A DNA stretch of 64,000 bases from Flagellimonas beolgyonensis (GTDB lineage Bacteria; Bacteroidota; Bacteroidia; Flavobacteriales; Flavobacteriaceae). The notes under the pieces are model-generated. The model saw only the letters and a list, made by a program, of their open reading frames with translations. It did not search any database and was not told where the DNA came from. The stretch is taken from positions 250,501 through 314,500 of the forward strand of contig NZ_RZMY01000003.1 in assembly GCF_003992615.1 (NCBI RefSeq), given 5' to 3'. The position numbers were made by a program, and so were the translations under genes. How positions within the stretch are numbered: the stretch's first letter is position 1; every line of letters begins with the position of its first letter. Shown here piece after piece: positions 1-8,590 of the stretch.

Positions 1-2149
1 TCCATTGTTCTGGAATCTGTGGCTCAAAACTGAGGGTACCATCGACAATCCTCATTCCACCGAACCCTTCAACAATACTCATCCAGGTACCGGCCATCGA
101 AGTAATGTGAAGCCCTTCTTCCACCTCCTTGTTATAATCATCCAAATCGAGGCGCGAAGTTCTCAAATAAAAGGTGTAAGCCTGTTCCATTCGGCCCAAT
201 TTGGCAGCCTGAATACTATGCACGCAAGGCGAAAGGGAGGATTCATGTACCGTAAACGGCTCATAAAAATCGAAATGGCGTTCCAATTCTTCTTTGGAAA
301 AATGATCTTCAAAGAAATAAAAGCCTTGAAGCACATCCGCTTGTTTGATATAGGGCGATCGTAAAATACGGTCCCAACTCCACTTTTGGTTGATGGGTCG
401 TTGTGACTTGTCCAAATCCTGCACCTTGATCATCTGCTTGTCCAAAAATCCATCTTGCTGCAAGTACACCTGGTATTTTTCAGAAAATGGGAAATACATG
501 TTGTCCGCCACCTTGCTCCAATCTGAAATCTCGGCTTCGGTCAATTTGGTCTTTTCCATTATTCTTTTGTGGTCGGCAGGATACTCCTCGGCAACCTTAT
601 TGACCTGCTCCACTGCATAATCGATGCACCATTTGGCCAAATAATTGGTATACCAGTTGTTGTTCACGTTGTTCTCGTACTCGTTTGGACCCGTAACGCC
701 CAACACGACATATTTTTGCTTGTCCTCTGAGTAGTTGACACGTTGATGCCAAAAACGCGCAATGCCGATCAATACCTCCAATCCCATTTCGGGGATGTAG
801 CTATAATCGCCGGTAAAACGGAAATAATTGAAAATGGCAAAGGCTATGGCTCCATTCCTGTGGATTTCCTCAAAGGTGATTTCCCATTCGTTATGGCACT
901 CCTCACCGTTCATGGTTACCATGGGATACAGGGCCGCTCCATTGGTAAAGCCCAATTTTTGGGCGTTCTCAATCGCCTTTTCCAAATGGTTATAACGATA
1001 TTTCAGGAGGTTCCAGGCCACTTTTTGGTTTTTGGTGGCCATGTAAAATGGCAAACAATAGGCTTCGGTATCCCAATAGGTGCTTCCGCCGTATTTTTCA
1101 CCAGTGAAGCCTTTGGGCCCAATATTCAGTCTGGAATCCTTGCCCAAATAGGTCTGGTTAAGCTGGAAAATATTGAAGCGAATACCTTGCTGCGCCTTCA
1201 CATCGCCTTCAATGGTAATGTCGCTCATTTCCCAAATCCGTCCCCAGGCATCCTTTTGTTTTTGTAGGAGTCCTTCAAAGCCCAATTGGATGGCATTATC
1301 CAACGTCTGGTTGGCAGCCTTCAACAACCCGTCCTTTGGATGGTTTCTGTCGACGGTATACCCACCAAATTTTACCAACGTTAGGGTTTCATCTTTTCCC
1401 AACTGAACCTTATAACTATGCGACACCCTGTTGTCCGAACTATCCATTGTGTGGATTGTATCAATTTTGGCTCCCTCGACAAAGAGTTGGCTCTGCATGA
1501 ACGTGCACACCGAAAAATTGGTCTTCATGGTATGGCACTCGATAAAGGCCCTATCGTTTTCGGAAGAAACTTTGGTGATGTTCCAGAACTTATCGTCCCA
1601 ATTACTATCCATGTTTTTTATTCCTCCGTCCAAATATGGAACCATGATCACTTCAGCATCTGCATTCAACACCTGCAGATTATATTGAATAGCCCCTGTT
1701 TCATCCAAATCGAGACTCAAAAACCGAACAACATCGACCGCTACATCCACATCATTGGGCAAGGTGGCCACAAAGCTCCGCTTGTACCATCCTTCTTTCA
1801 TATTGAGCTCCCTTCGGAAATGCGCCACCTTTTTACAGGTATTCAAATCCAATGGGATAGCATCCACAGTTACGTTGATACCAATCCAATTTGGTGCATT
1901 CAGCACCTTGGCAAAGTATTCCGGATATCCGTTCTTCCACCAACCCACACGGGTTTTATCGGGATAATAAACGCCGGCGATATAGCTTCCCTGAAATGTA
2001 TCACCAGAAAACTGTTCTTCAAAATTGGCACGTTGGCCCATGGCACCATTTCCCAAACTGAAAAGGCTTTCTGAAGATTTGACCCTCTCATGGTCAAAAC
2101 CTTCTTCAATTATCGCCCATGGATCTGCGGTTATATAATCTTGATTCAT
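1..2149 (-). CDS. Glycoside hydrolase family 65 phosphorylase (maltose-phosphorylase-like), 3' end cut by window edge
   Basis: Reading the minus strand from ATG at 2149 gives an uninterrupted frame of about 716 codons that runs off the window at base 1. Known GH65 enzymes phosphorolyse alpha-glucosides such as maltose, kojibiose or trehalose to beta-glucose-1-phosphate plus glucose. The frame carries TGPNEYENN with the general-acid Glu at residue 490, close to its usual position in maltose phosphorylases, and the HESSLS loop near residue 635 typical of the phosphate-binding site. There is no signal peptide, so the enzyme is cytoplasmic. It lies 58 bp downstream of the lacI-type gene in the same direction, probably in one operon. 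Only the extreme C-terminus is missing. Exact substrate (maltose against kojibiose or trehalose) cannot be fixed by eye. Confidence 0.93.
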   Translation of the reverse strand, partial: MNQDYITADPWAIIEEGFDHERVKSSESLFSLGNGAMGQRANFEEQFSGDTFQGSYIAGVYYPDKTRVGWWKNGYPEYFAKVLNAPNWIGINVTVDAIPLDLNTCKKVAHFRRELNMKEGWYKRSFVATLPNDVDVAVDVVRFLSLDLDETGAIQYNLQVLNADAEVIMVPYLDGGIKNMDSNWDDKFWNITKVSSENDRAFIECHTMKTNFSVCTFMQSQLFVEGAKIDTIHTMDSSDNRVSHSYKVQLGKDETLTLVKFGGYTVDRNHPKDGLLKAANQTLDNAIQLGFEGLLQKQKDAWGRIWEMSDITIEGDVKAQQGIRFNIFQLNQTYLGKDSRLNIGPKGFTGEKYGGSTYWDTEAYCLPFYMATKNQKVAWNLLKYRYNHLEKAIENAQKLGFTNGAALYPMVTMNGEECHNEWEITFEEIHRNGAIAFAIFNYFRFTGDYSYIPEMGLEVLIGIARFWHQRVNYSEDKQKYVVLGVTGPNEYENNVNNNWYTNYLAKWCIDYAVEQVNKVAEEYPADHKRIMEKTKLTEAEISDWSKVADNMYFPFSEKYQVYLQQDGFLDKQMIKVQDLDKSQRPINQKWSWDRILRSPYIKQADVLQGFYFFEDHFSKEELERHFDFYEPFTVHESSLSPCVHSIQAAKLGRMEQAYTFYLRTSRLDLDDYNKEVEEGLHITSMAGTWMSIVEGFGGMRIVDGTLSFEPQIPEQW

Positions 2150-2207
2150 GAATTTTTACATCTTGATGAGCAAAACTAGTCATCCTTATTAAAAAGATGG
2201 CGCAAAC

Positions 2208-3227
2208 TTAGTGAAATATGGAATCCCTAATGACAAGTGTGGGTTCCAAAATTTTGGTTTGATAGGTTTCTTCGTCATCTTCGCTCTCCACCTTATCTAT
2301 GAGCATTTTGGCCGCAACTTCCCCCATTTTTTCCCCATGCTGGGAAACAACGGTAAGGCTGGGGTTGGCATATTTGGACAAAAGGCCATCGGTAAAACCT
2401 ATAAATGATATGTCTTCGGGAATCTTCAACCCTTTGCTTTGCGCCAATCGCATGCTGTAAACGGCAAAGATTTCGTTGACGCAGAGAATGGCGTCAATTT
2501 CTTGACTTTCCAGGAAAGTTCCAATCCGTTGCTCATCCATCTCCATGGAAGGAAGTTTTAAAATTCGGGACTGTTGTACGCCAAGACCGCTTTCCTCCAA
2601 TGCCTTTTTATACCCAGAAGTCCTAGCCTTGCTAACGCTCAAATAGTCATCAGTAGTAATCAGGGCAATTTTGGTCTTCCCCTGCTCAATGAATTTTTTT
2701 GTGGCCATGTAGGCACCCAACGCATCGTCGATGATGACCTTATCGCATTCCACCTCATTGGTTATCCTATCAAACAGTACAACGGGTATGCCTTGCTCGG
2801 TTACTTCCTTTAAGTGGTTATAATCCCCTTTTTGTTGGGTTTCAGAAGATAGGGACATAATGAAGCCATCAATACTGCCATTGGCCAACATTTCCATATT
2901 GATCACTTCCTTATCGAATGATTCTTCGGATAGGCAAACAATAACATTATAACCTTTGGCATTGGCATATTTTTCAATCCCCCGGATTACGGTTGTAAAA
3001 AAGTGGTGAACAATATCTGGAATCACGACACCGATATTCTTGGTACGTTTGTTTTTAAGGCTAATCGCAATATTATTTGGCTTGTAATTGTACAATTTTG
3101 CAAAGGCCTGTACCTTTTCCTTGGTATCCCTGCTTATTTCTTCACTGTTTTTTAATGCTTTGGAAACGGTGGAAATGGACACCTCAAGCTCTCTGGCAAT
3201 ATCCTTAAGGGTAATCTTTGCTTTCAA
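2208..3227 (-). CDS. LacI-family transcriptional regulator
   Basis: 339 residues. An N-terminal LacI helix-turn-helix occupies residues about 3-50 (ITLKDIARELEVSISTVSKA), with the hinge-helix region after it, then a periplasmic-binding-protein-like effector domain starting at NIGVVIPDIVHHFF and ending near residue 335. Family members bind palindromic operators with a central CG and release or bind DNA on sensing a sugar. The gene sits between the GH65 phosphorylase gene (same strand) and the divergent susC, the common place for the regulator of a glycan-use locus. A matching palindrome lies at 3487-3500 in the divergent intergenic region. The effector is not determinable from sequence; a disaccharide or sugar phosphate of the GH65 pathway is the natural guess. 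Confidence 0.95.
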   Translation of the reverse strand: MKAKITLKDIARELEVSISTVSKALKNSEEISRDTKEKVQAFAKLYNYKPNNIAISLKNKRTKNIGVVIPDIVHHFFTTVIRGIEKYANAKGYNVIVCLSEESFDKEVINMEMLANGSIDGFIMSLSSETQQKGDYNHLKEVTEQGIPVVLFDRITNEVECDKVIIDDALGAYMATKKFIEQGKTKIALITTDDYLSVSKARTSGYKKALEESGLGVQQSRILKLPSMEMDEQRIGTFLESQEIDAILCVNEIFAVYSMRLAQSKGLKIPEDISFIGFTDGLLSKYANPSLTVVSQHGEKMGEVAAKMLIDKVESEDDEETYQTKILEPTLVIRDSIFH

Positions 3228-3595
3228 TGGCTTTTGATTTCTTAATGTTCAAATAAACGCCGAAAATTAGTCAATAACAGAAATATGCAATCATTTAAGT
3301 AGGGTTTTTAACAAAAAAAGGGCTTAATTTTCAGTATCTGGCAGCATTTGTTAACATAATCAAAAAATAAAAATACTATATTAGCAGCATATTGCGGATA
3401 TCATAATTCTAAATGGATAAATTGTAATATAGACAACTCAACGTATTAAGTTTTGCCAACACTTCACCGATTCAAAGTTATCAACACGAAACCGTTTTCG
3501 CTTAATATTGCGATATGCTTAAATTTCGATTAACATTATTTTTATATATGTTTAACACTTGAATTAAAATTAACTAAACTTAAAATTAATTATTT
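3228..3595. promoter_or_regulatory. Divergent intergenic region between lacI-type gene and susC
   Basis: 368 bases without a coding frame, strongly AT-rich. It must carry the promoters of both the minus-strand lacI-GH65 unit and the plus-strand susCD unit. I see one clear palindrome (3487-3500, listed separately). The best -7-like octamer ahead of susC is TATGTTTA at 3547-3554, one base off TAnnTTTG, without a convincing -33 TTG; I therefore do not assign a promoter precisely. No hairpin, riboswitch or small ORF is supported. Confidence 0.6.
3487..3500. promoter_or_regulatory. Probable LacI-family operator
   Basis: CGAAACCGTTTTCG is an imperfect palindrome: 12 of 14 positions match its own reverse complement and the centre is CG, the hallmark of LacI/CcpA-type operators. 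It lies in the divergent region between a LacI-family gene and susC, 96 bases before the susC start codon. Assignment to the neighbouring regulator is inference from position and symmetry. Confidence 0.6.
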
Positions 3596-6500
3596 ATGAA
3601 GATTACGCTACTTAAAAGCTTTTTGCTGCTTGGAGCATTTTTATGCTTTGGTTTGGCAAAAGCTCAAACAGTATCTGGTACCGTTTCCGATGTAAATGGG
3701 CCGCTACCAGGGGCGAGCGTATTGGTAAAAGGAACTACCAATGGTACGCAGACCGATTTTGACGGTAATTACACCCTCAGCGACGTAGGTAGTTCTGCGA
3801 CTTTGGTGTTTAGCTACATTGGCTTCAAAACTGTGGAAATAGCAGTGAATGGCCAGTCGACCATAAACGTAACCCTAGAGGAAGATGCACAGGCTTTGGA
3901 TGAAGTAGTAATCATCGGTTATGGTCAAACCACCATAAAAGATGCAACAGGAGCTGTTGCTGCGGTGACGTCCGAAGATTTTAACCAAGGTGTTATATCT
4001 TCTCCAGAGCAACTTATCCAAGGTAAAACTGCTGGGGTTCAGATCACGCAGTCCAGTGGTGAGCCTGGTGCTGGAATAGCACTAAGAATTCGTGGTACTG
4101 CATCTGTAAGATCTAACAACAGTCCTCTGTTTGTTATTGATGGAGTGCCCGTTACCAATGAAAGTGTTTCTGCCGGTGGTGCAGACGTTGGAGTTGGTAC
4201 CAGTGGTGCCAAGAACCCACTTAACTTCTTAAACCCCAATGATATTGAGAGCATGAGTATCTTGAAAGATGCATCAGCTACTGCTATATACGGTTCCAGA
4301 GGTGCCAACGGTGTTGTGGTAATCACCACCAAATCAGGAAAAGGCGGTGGTTCAAACGGACTATGGGCATTTTCCTCCAATTTGAGCATTTCATCAGTGG
4401 CCGATACTTATGATCTTTTGAGCGCAGATGAGTTCGTTGCGCGAGGAGGTTCCGATTTGGGAGGTGCAACTGATTGGCAAAGTTATATTTTTAGAACAAC
4501 TGCCTCTACCGATAACAACCTGTCGTATTCCCAAAATTATGGACAAGGGAACGTAAGGGCTACATTTGGTTACTCCAAACAATTTGGTGTAATCGAAAAC
4601 ACTGACTTAGAGAGAATAACTGGTAGGGTAAATGCGGCGCACCGATTCTTTAAAGATAAATTAAAGGTCAATCTTCAAACAACAGTTTCCAGAATAAACG
4701 ACAAAGCTCCATTTATCAGTAGAACATCTGGAAGTACGGGAGATTTGCTTGCTTCGGCATATTACGCAAATCCAACATTGCCTGCCAATCCAAACTTTAA
4801 TGCAGCTCCCGATAGAAACCCTGCCAACCTTTTGGCCTATTATGATGACAACACCAATACCGACAGATTCCTTGGAAACCTGTCTTTGGAGTACGATATT
4901 ACTGACGAGGTTTCTGCAAAATTGAATTTAGGATATGACACATCAAGTTCGAACAGAGGTCAGGTTTCCGGACCACAAATCCTTGCTTTAAACAATGGTG
5001 CTGAGTTCAATGGTCGCGCTGCTGTCAGCAATCTTGACACCGAGAACAAACTATTGGAATTTACGGTGAACTACAGAAAAGAGTTTGAAAACTCCAATCT
5101 TGATGCACTTGTAGGTTTCTCCTATCAAGACTTCAATAGAAAAGGTCAAAACATCTTAGGTCAAGGATATGGTACTTCCGACCTTAAAAAAATAGTTGCC
5201 GCTACAAACAGTGCTTATGATGCAACCAAAAATCTTGCAAGCAATTATCAGGGCTATGGTATCGGTACATTCCAAAATGATGTGGATGCCGGCAACCAAT
5301 TTAGAATTTTGGGTCTAATACCCAATGTTAACGAAACAACGCTTGGCCTACCAAGTATTCCTGTTGATGCCTTTACAGTAGATACCTATGACAACACAGA
5401 TGAGTTGCAGTCGTTCTTCGGACGAATCAACTATACTCTTTACAACAAGTATTTGTTTACAGCTACAGTAAGAGCTGATGGTTCTTCAAGGTTTGGTGGA
5501 AACAATCAGTACGGTTATTTCCCATCTGCTGCATTTGCATGGAAGTTAAATGAAGAGGATTTTGTTGGCGAAGCCTTCTCAACATTGAAAATGAGATTGA
5601 GTTGGGGTATTACAGGTAACCAAGATGGTCTTGGATACGGAAACTTTGTGAATAGAACAAGATGGAACCAATTGGGCATTGGAGCAAATTCGCAAATCAC
5701 TGCACCTGCTACCTCCGAGGTTGCATTTGCGAACCCAGATCTTAAATGGGAAGAAACAACCCAATATGGCTTTGGTATCGATTTTGGATTTGGCAACGAC
5801 CGTTTTACCGGTAATATTGATTTGTACCGAAAAGAAACCAGTGATATTCTTTTGAATTTGCCAGCAGTGCAACCTGCCACCTCTCCTTTCGTTTTCCAAA
5901 ATGTAGATGGGGTTATTGTTAACCAAGGTATCGAATTGGGCTTGGATTATGACATTATCAGGTCTGAAGATTTCACTTGGAATGCCAACTTCAACATTTC
6001 GTACAACAAAAACGAGCTTACCGATTACGCTGGACCCAATATCCAAGCAGGTAACCTATACGGACAAGGTCTTACAGGGACAACTTCCCAAATCCTAACA
6101 AATGGAAAACCTTTGTTCACTTACAACCTTCGTTTGGTTGACGAGAACTTTAACGTGGATACCGACCCAACCATTTTGGACAAATCGGGTCTTCCAAAGA
6201 TTATTTCAGGTTTCTCTACCTCTGCATCATATAAGAACTGGGATGCATCTTTGTTCTTCTCAGGTCAGTTTGGACACTATGTGTACAATAACACGGCCAA
6301 TGCCTTGTTTGCTGCACCACAGATCGGAAGTAGAAACAACTTGAAAAGTGTAGTGGACAACGGTGTTACACTCTCAGCAACCAACCCAAGTACTTATTTC
6401 TTGGAAAAGGGAGATTTTGTAAGACTTCAATCTGCTTCAATTTCGTATAACGTTCCATTAAGTGGCGATGGCAGCTTTAAAAGCATGCGTCTAAGTGTGA

Positions 6501-6658
6501 ATGGCCAGAACCTGTTCCTAATTACGGATTACAGTGGTTTGGATCCTGAAGTTAGCACCACGGATGTACCTGCAAACGGTTTACCATCAGCTTCCATTGA
6601 TTATCTTCAATACCCAAGACCAAGAACTTTCACTTTTGGGGTTAATGTTACATTTTAA
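3596..6658 (+). CDS. SusC/RagA-family TonB-dependent outer-membrane transporter
   Basis: 1020 residues, the usual SusC size. Signal peptide 1-23 (ends LAKAQ), then a carboxypeptidase-regulatory-like domain (about 25-105), the plug domain with the SusC signatures LFVIDGVPV and ILKDASATAIYGSRGANG (222-239), and a 22-strand-type barrel to the terminal aromatic motif FTFGVNVTF. The protein imports an oligosaccharide or other large nutrient across the outer membrane with TonB energy, with the SusD protein encoded 11 bp downstream as its lid. The divergent LacI/GH65 genes suggest a glucan-derived substrate, but the SusE and GH13 genes typical of starch loci are absent from the plus-strand side, where haloperoxidase-associated genes follow instead. 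Confidence 0.97.
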   Translation: MKITLLKSFLLLGAFLCFGLAKAQTVSGTVSDVNGPLPGASVLVKGTTNGTQTDFDGNYTLSDVGSSATLVFSYIGFKTVEIAVNGQSTINVTLEEDAQALDEVVIIGYGQTTIKDATGAVAAVTSEDFNQGVISSPEQLIQGKTAGVQITQSSGEPGAGIALRIRGTASVRSNNSPLFVIDGVPVTNESVSAGGADVGVGTSGAKNPLNFLNPNDIESMSILKDASATAIYGSRGANGVVVITTKSGKGGGSNGLWAFSSNLSISSVADTYDLLSADEFVARGGSDLGGATDWQSYIFRTTASTDNNLSYSQNYGQGNVRATFGYSKQFGVIENTDLERITGRVNAAHRFFKDKLKVNLQTTVSRINDKAPFISRTSGSTGDLLASAYYANPTLPANPNFNAAPDRNPANLLAYYDDNTNTDRFLGNLSLEYDITDEVSAKLNLGYDTSSSNRGQVSGPQILALNNGAEFNGRAAVSNLDTENKLLEFTVNYRKEFENSNLDALVGFSYQDFNRKGQNILGQGYGTSDLKKIVAATNSAYDATKNLASNYQGYGIGTFQNDVDAGNQFRILGLIPNVNETTLGLPSIPVDAFTVDTYDNTDELQSFFGRINYTLYNKYLFTATVRADGSSRFGGNNQYGYFPSAAFAWKLNEEDFVGEAFSTLKMRLSWGITGNQDGLGYGNFVNRTRWNQLGIGANSQITAPATSEVAFANPDLKWEETTQYGFGIDFGFGNDRFTGNIDLYRKETSDILLNLPAVQPATSPFVFQNVDGVIVNQGIELGLDYDIIRSEDFTWNANFNISYNKNELTDYAGPNIQAGNLYGQGLTGTTSQILTNGKPLFTYNLRLVDENFNVDTDPTILDKSGLPKIISGFSTSASYKNWDASLFFSGQFGHYVYNNTANALFAAPQIGSRNNLKSVVDNGVTLSATNPSTYFLEKGDFVRLQSASISYNVPLSGDGSFKSMRLSVNGQNLFLITDYSGLDPEVSTTDVPANGLPSASIDYLQYPRPRTFTFGVNVTF

Positions 6659-6669
6659 AAAATTGCACC

Positions 6670-8262
6670 ATGAAGAAAATAACTAAATATTTAACTATTA
6701 CACTTTCAGCCTCTTTGGTGTTTTCATGCACCGATTTGGAGATTGAAGGTACAGACTCTTTAATAACAGATGGCTTTGCTGGGGTCGCGAACGTACAAGG
6801 TGAGGTTGCGAACCTCAGAAACATTGTTTCAGGAGGACAATTGGGCAACCAAGAAGGACTCTTTGCTTTGAACGAAGTTTCCACAGATGAATATGTTGTG
6901 CCTACCAGAGGTACCGACTGGGGTGATAACGGTAGATGGCTGTCCATTCATAGACAGACCTGGAATGCCGAATTATCCGATATTGTTGTGCCTTGGCAAC
7001 AATTGAACAGTGTTACTATCAACGCAACTCGGGTAATAAGCCCTAAAAGTGTGAATACCGCAGGCGGGGATATTACCCAACAAAAAGCTGAGGCACGGTT
7101 CTATAGAGCTTGGGCCATGTCTTGGATTTTGGATATGTGGAGACAAGTCCCTTACAGGGATGTTGATCAACCCAATAGTGCCATTCCAGCCGTATTGACG
7201 GGTCAAGTTGCCATAGACAGTATTGTGGCTGACCTAAATATTGCGATTCAAGATTTGCCCGATGTTACTGCAGGAGATGCTATCGCTTTGAAATCAAGCC
7301 CTACGAAGGCTTCTGCCCTTCATTTGATGGCTCAGCTTCATTTGAACAAACATGTGTATCTTGACACAAGCCCACAAGCGGCAGACATGCAAGTAGTTAT
7401 CGATGCCGTTGATGATATTGCTGCCAGCGGATACACACTTGCGGATTCAGGGGAATTTTTTGACATCTTTAAACCAAGTAATGATGTAGAAACCATTTGG
7501 TGGGTGCCTTCCGATGCCGGAGCCAGAATTTGGCATACACTGCACTACAACCAAAACTTCCCAGGTTTCAATGATGGAGGTGGATGGAATGGTTTTACTA
7601 CTCTTGCTGAGTTCTACGACCTTTTTGAAGGACCAGCTGATACCAACTATCCAGGTGACGGTCAAGAGGAACGTAGAGGGGTGGTTCATGACCCAAGTAC
7701 AGCTAATGCAGAAAACTTGGGTATCGGCATAGGATTCTTGATAAACCAACAATACGAGCAGGATGGAACTCCCCTAAATGCAAGAGATAATGTTGGAGGA
7801 ATTCCATTGGTATTTACAAGGGAAACTGAAAAAGCTGAATATACTTCTCCCGGTGATAACGATGTTCTGGAAACCTCAGGTATCAGAATGTTGAAATATC
7901 ACCCCAATGAAGAAGGTGGCGATAGAAGACAGCACGTTGTTAGATATCGTTTTGCTGATGCCTACTTAATGAAGGCAGAAGCCATGTTCAGAATGGGCAA
8001 CGACCCATTGGCCATGATCAATGAGCTTAGGTCCAAGAGAGGAGCATCTCCACTTGCGGCAGTTACCGAAGCAAATCTATTGGCTGAAAGAGGTAGGGAA
8101 ATGTACCAAGAAATGACCAGGAGACAAGACCTGATCAGGTTTGGACAGTACCTTAGAGCTTGGAACCTAAAAGAAGCAGGGGATGCTACAAAATTGATCT
8201 TCCCAATTCCAGTTGCCGACGTTTTGGCCAATCCAAATCTTGTACAAAACCCAGGTTACTAA
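6670..8262 (+). CDS. SusD/RagB-family nutrient-binding outer-membrane lipoprotein
   Basis: 530 residues. Lipoprotein signal with acylated Cys at residue 20 (LVFSC). The TPR-like N-terminal helices (around AEARFYRAWAMSWIL), the central ligand-binding insert and the C-terminal segment RYRFADAYLMKAEAMFRMG followed by LRSKRGASPL and RRQDLIRFGQY are the classical SusD landmarks. It binds substrate at the cell surface and closes over the SusC barrel. It starts 11 bp after susC, so the two are co-transcribed; a strong terminator follows at 8293-8330. Specificity is not inferable. Confidence 0.97.
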   Translation: MKKITKYLTITLSASLVFSCTDLEIEGTDSLITDGFAGVANVQGEVANLRNIVSGGQLGNQEGLFALNEVSTDEYVVPTRGTDWGDNGRWLSIHRQTWNAELSDIVVPWQQLNSVTINATRVISPKSVNTAGGDITQQKAEARFYRAWAMSWILDMWRQVPYRDVDQPNSAIPAVLTGQVAIDSIVADLNIAIQDLPDVTAGDAIALKSSPTKASALHLMAQLHLNKHVYLDTSPQAADMQVVIDAVDDIAASGYTLADSGEFFDIFKPSNDVETIWWVPSDAGARIWHTLHYNQNFPGFNDGGGWNGFTTLAEFYDLFEGPADTNYPGDGQEERRGVVHDPSTANAENLGIGIGFLINQQYEQDGTPLNARDNVGGIPLVFTRETEKAEYTSPGDNDVLETSGIRMLKYHPNEEGGDRRQHVVRYRFADAYLMKAEAMFRMGNDPLAMINELRSKRGASPLAAVTEANLLAERGREMYQEMTRRQDLIRFGQYLRAWNLKEAGDATKLIFPIPVADVLANPNLVQNPGY

Positions 8263-8292
8263 AAAAACAAAGTTTAAGCTGTTTTTTAAGAC

Positions 8293-8330
8293 AAATGCCG
8301 CCCACATAATATGGGCGGCATTTCTTTTTG
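8293..8330 (+). terminator. Rho-independent terminator after susD
   Basis: A perfect 12-bp stem (AAATGCCGCCCA at 8293-8304 paired with 8312-8323) with a 7-base loop, followed by TTTCTTTTTG. It separates susCD from the following lipoprotein genes. The rest of the gap, 8331-8590, holds no coding frame; it has only a weak inverted repeat (GTTCC...GGAAC near 8461-8480) and presumably the promoter of the 8591 gene, for which I see no clear -7 element. Confidence 0.9.
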
Positions 8331-8590
8331 TTTAAAAGACAATTAACCCTAAAAAAAAGATTAATAAAATATTAATGAGGGTCAATAATTTTGAGATAAG
8401 CACCCATCTTGCTAGATTGGCCGTTTTACAATATAATAAGAACAAAATTGGCACTTCGAGGTTCCCTAAATAGGAACGTTAGTTTAGGAATCTGATGGAT
8501 TAAAAGTGAAATTAAAACGACTAATGGAAAATAACGCTTGATGATAGCAATGGGCAATCCTATTCCATTAATATTCAAAATAATTGGTAA

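Noticed and set aside
5..2109. Several plus-strand ORFs of 60-220 codons at the left end
   Set aside because: They run antisense to the continuous GH65 frame, which has catalytic motifs along its full length.
8331..8590. Weak inverted repeat and possible leader upstream of the first FG-GAP lipoprotein gene
   Set aside because: The stems are only five bases with mismatches and match no riboswitch or terminator pattern I know.
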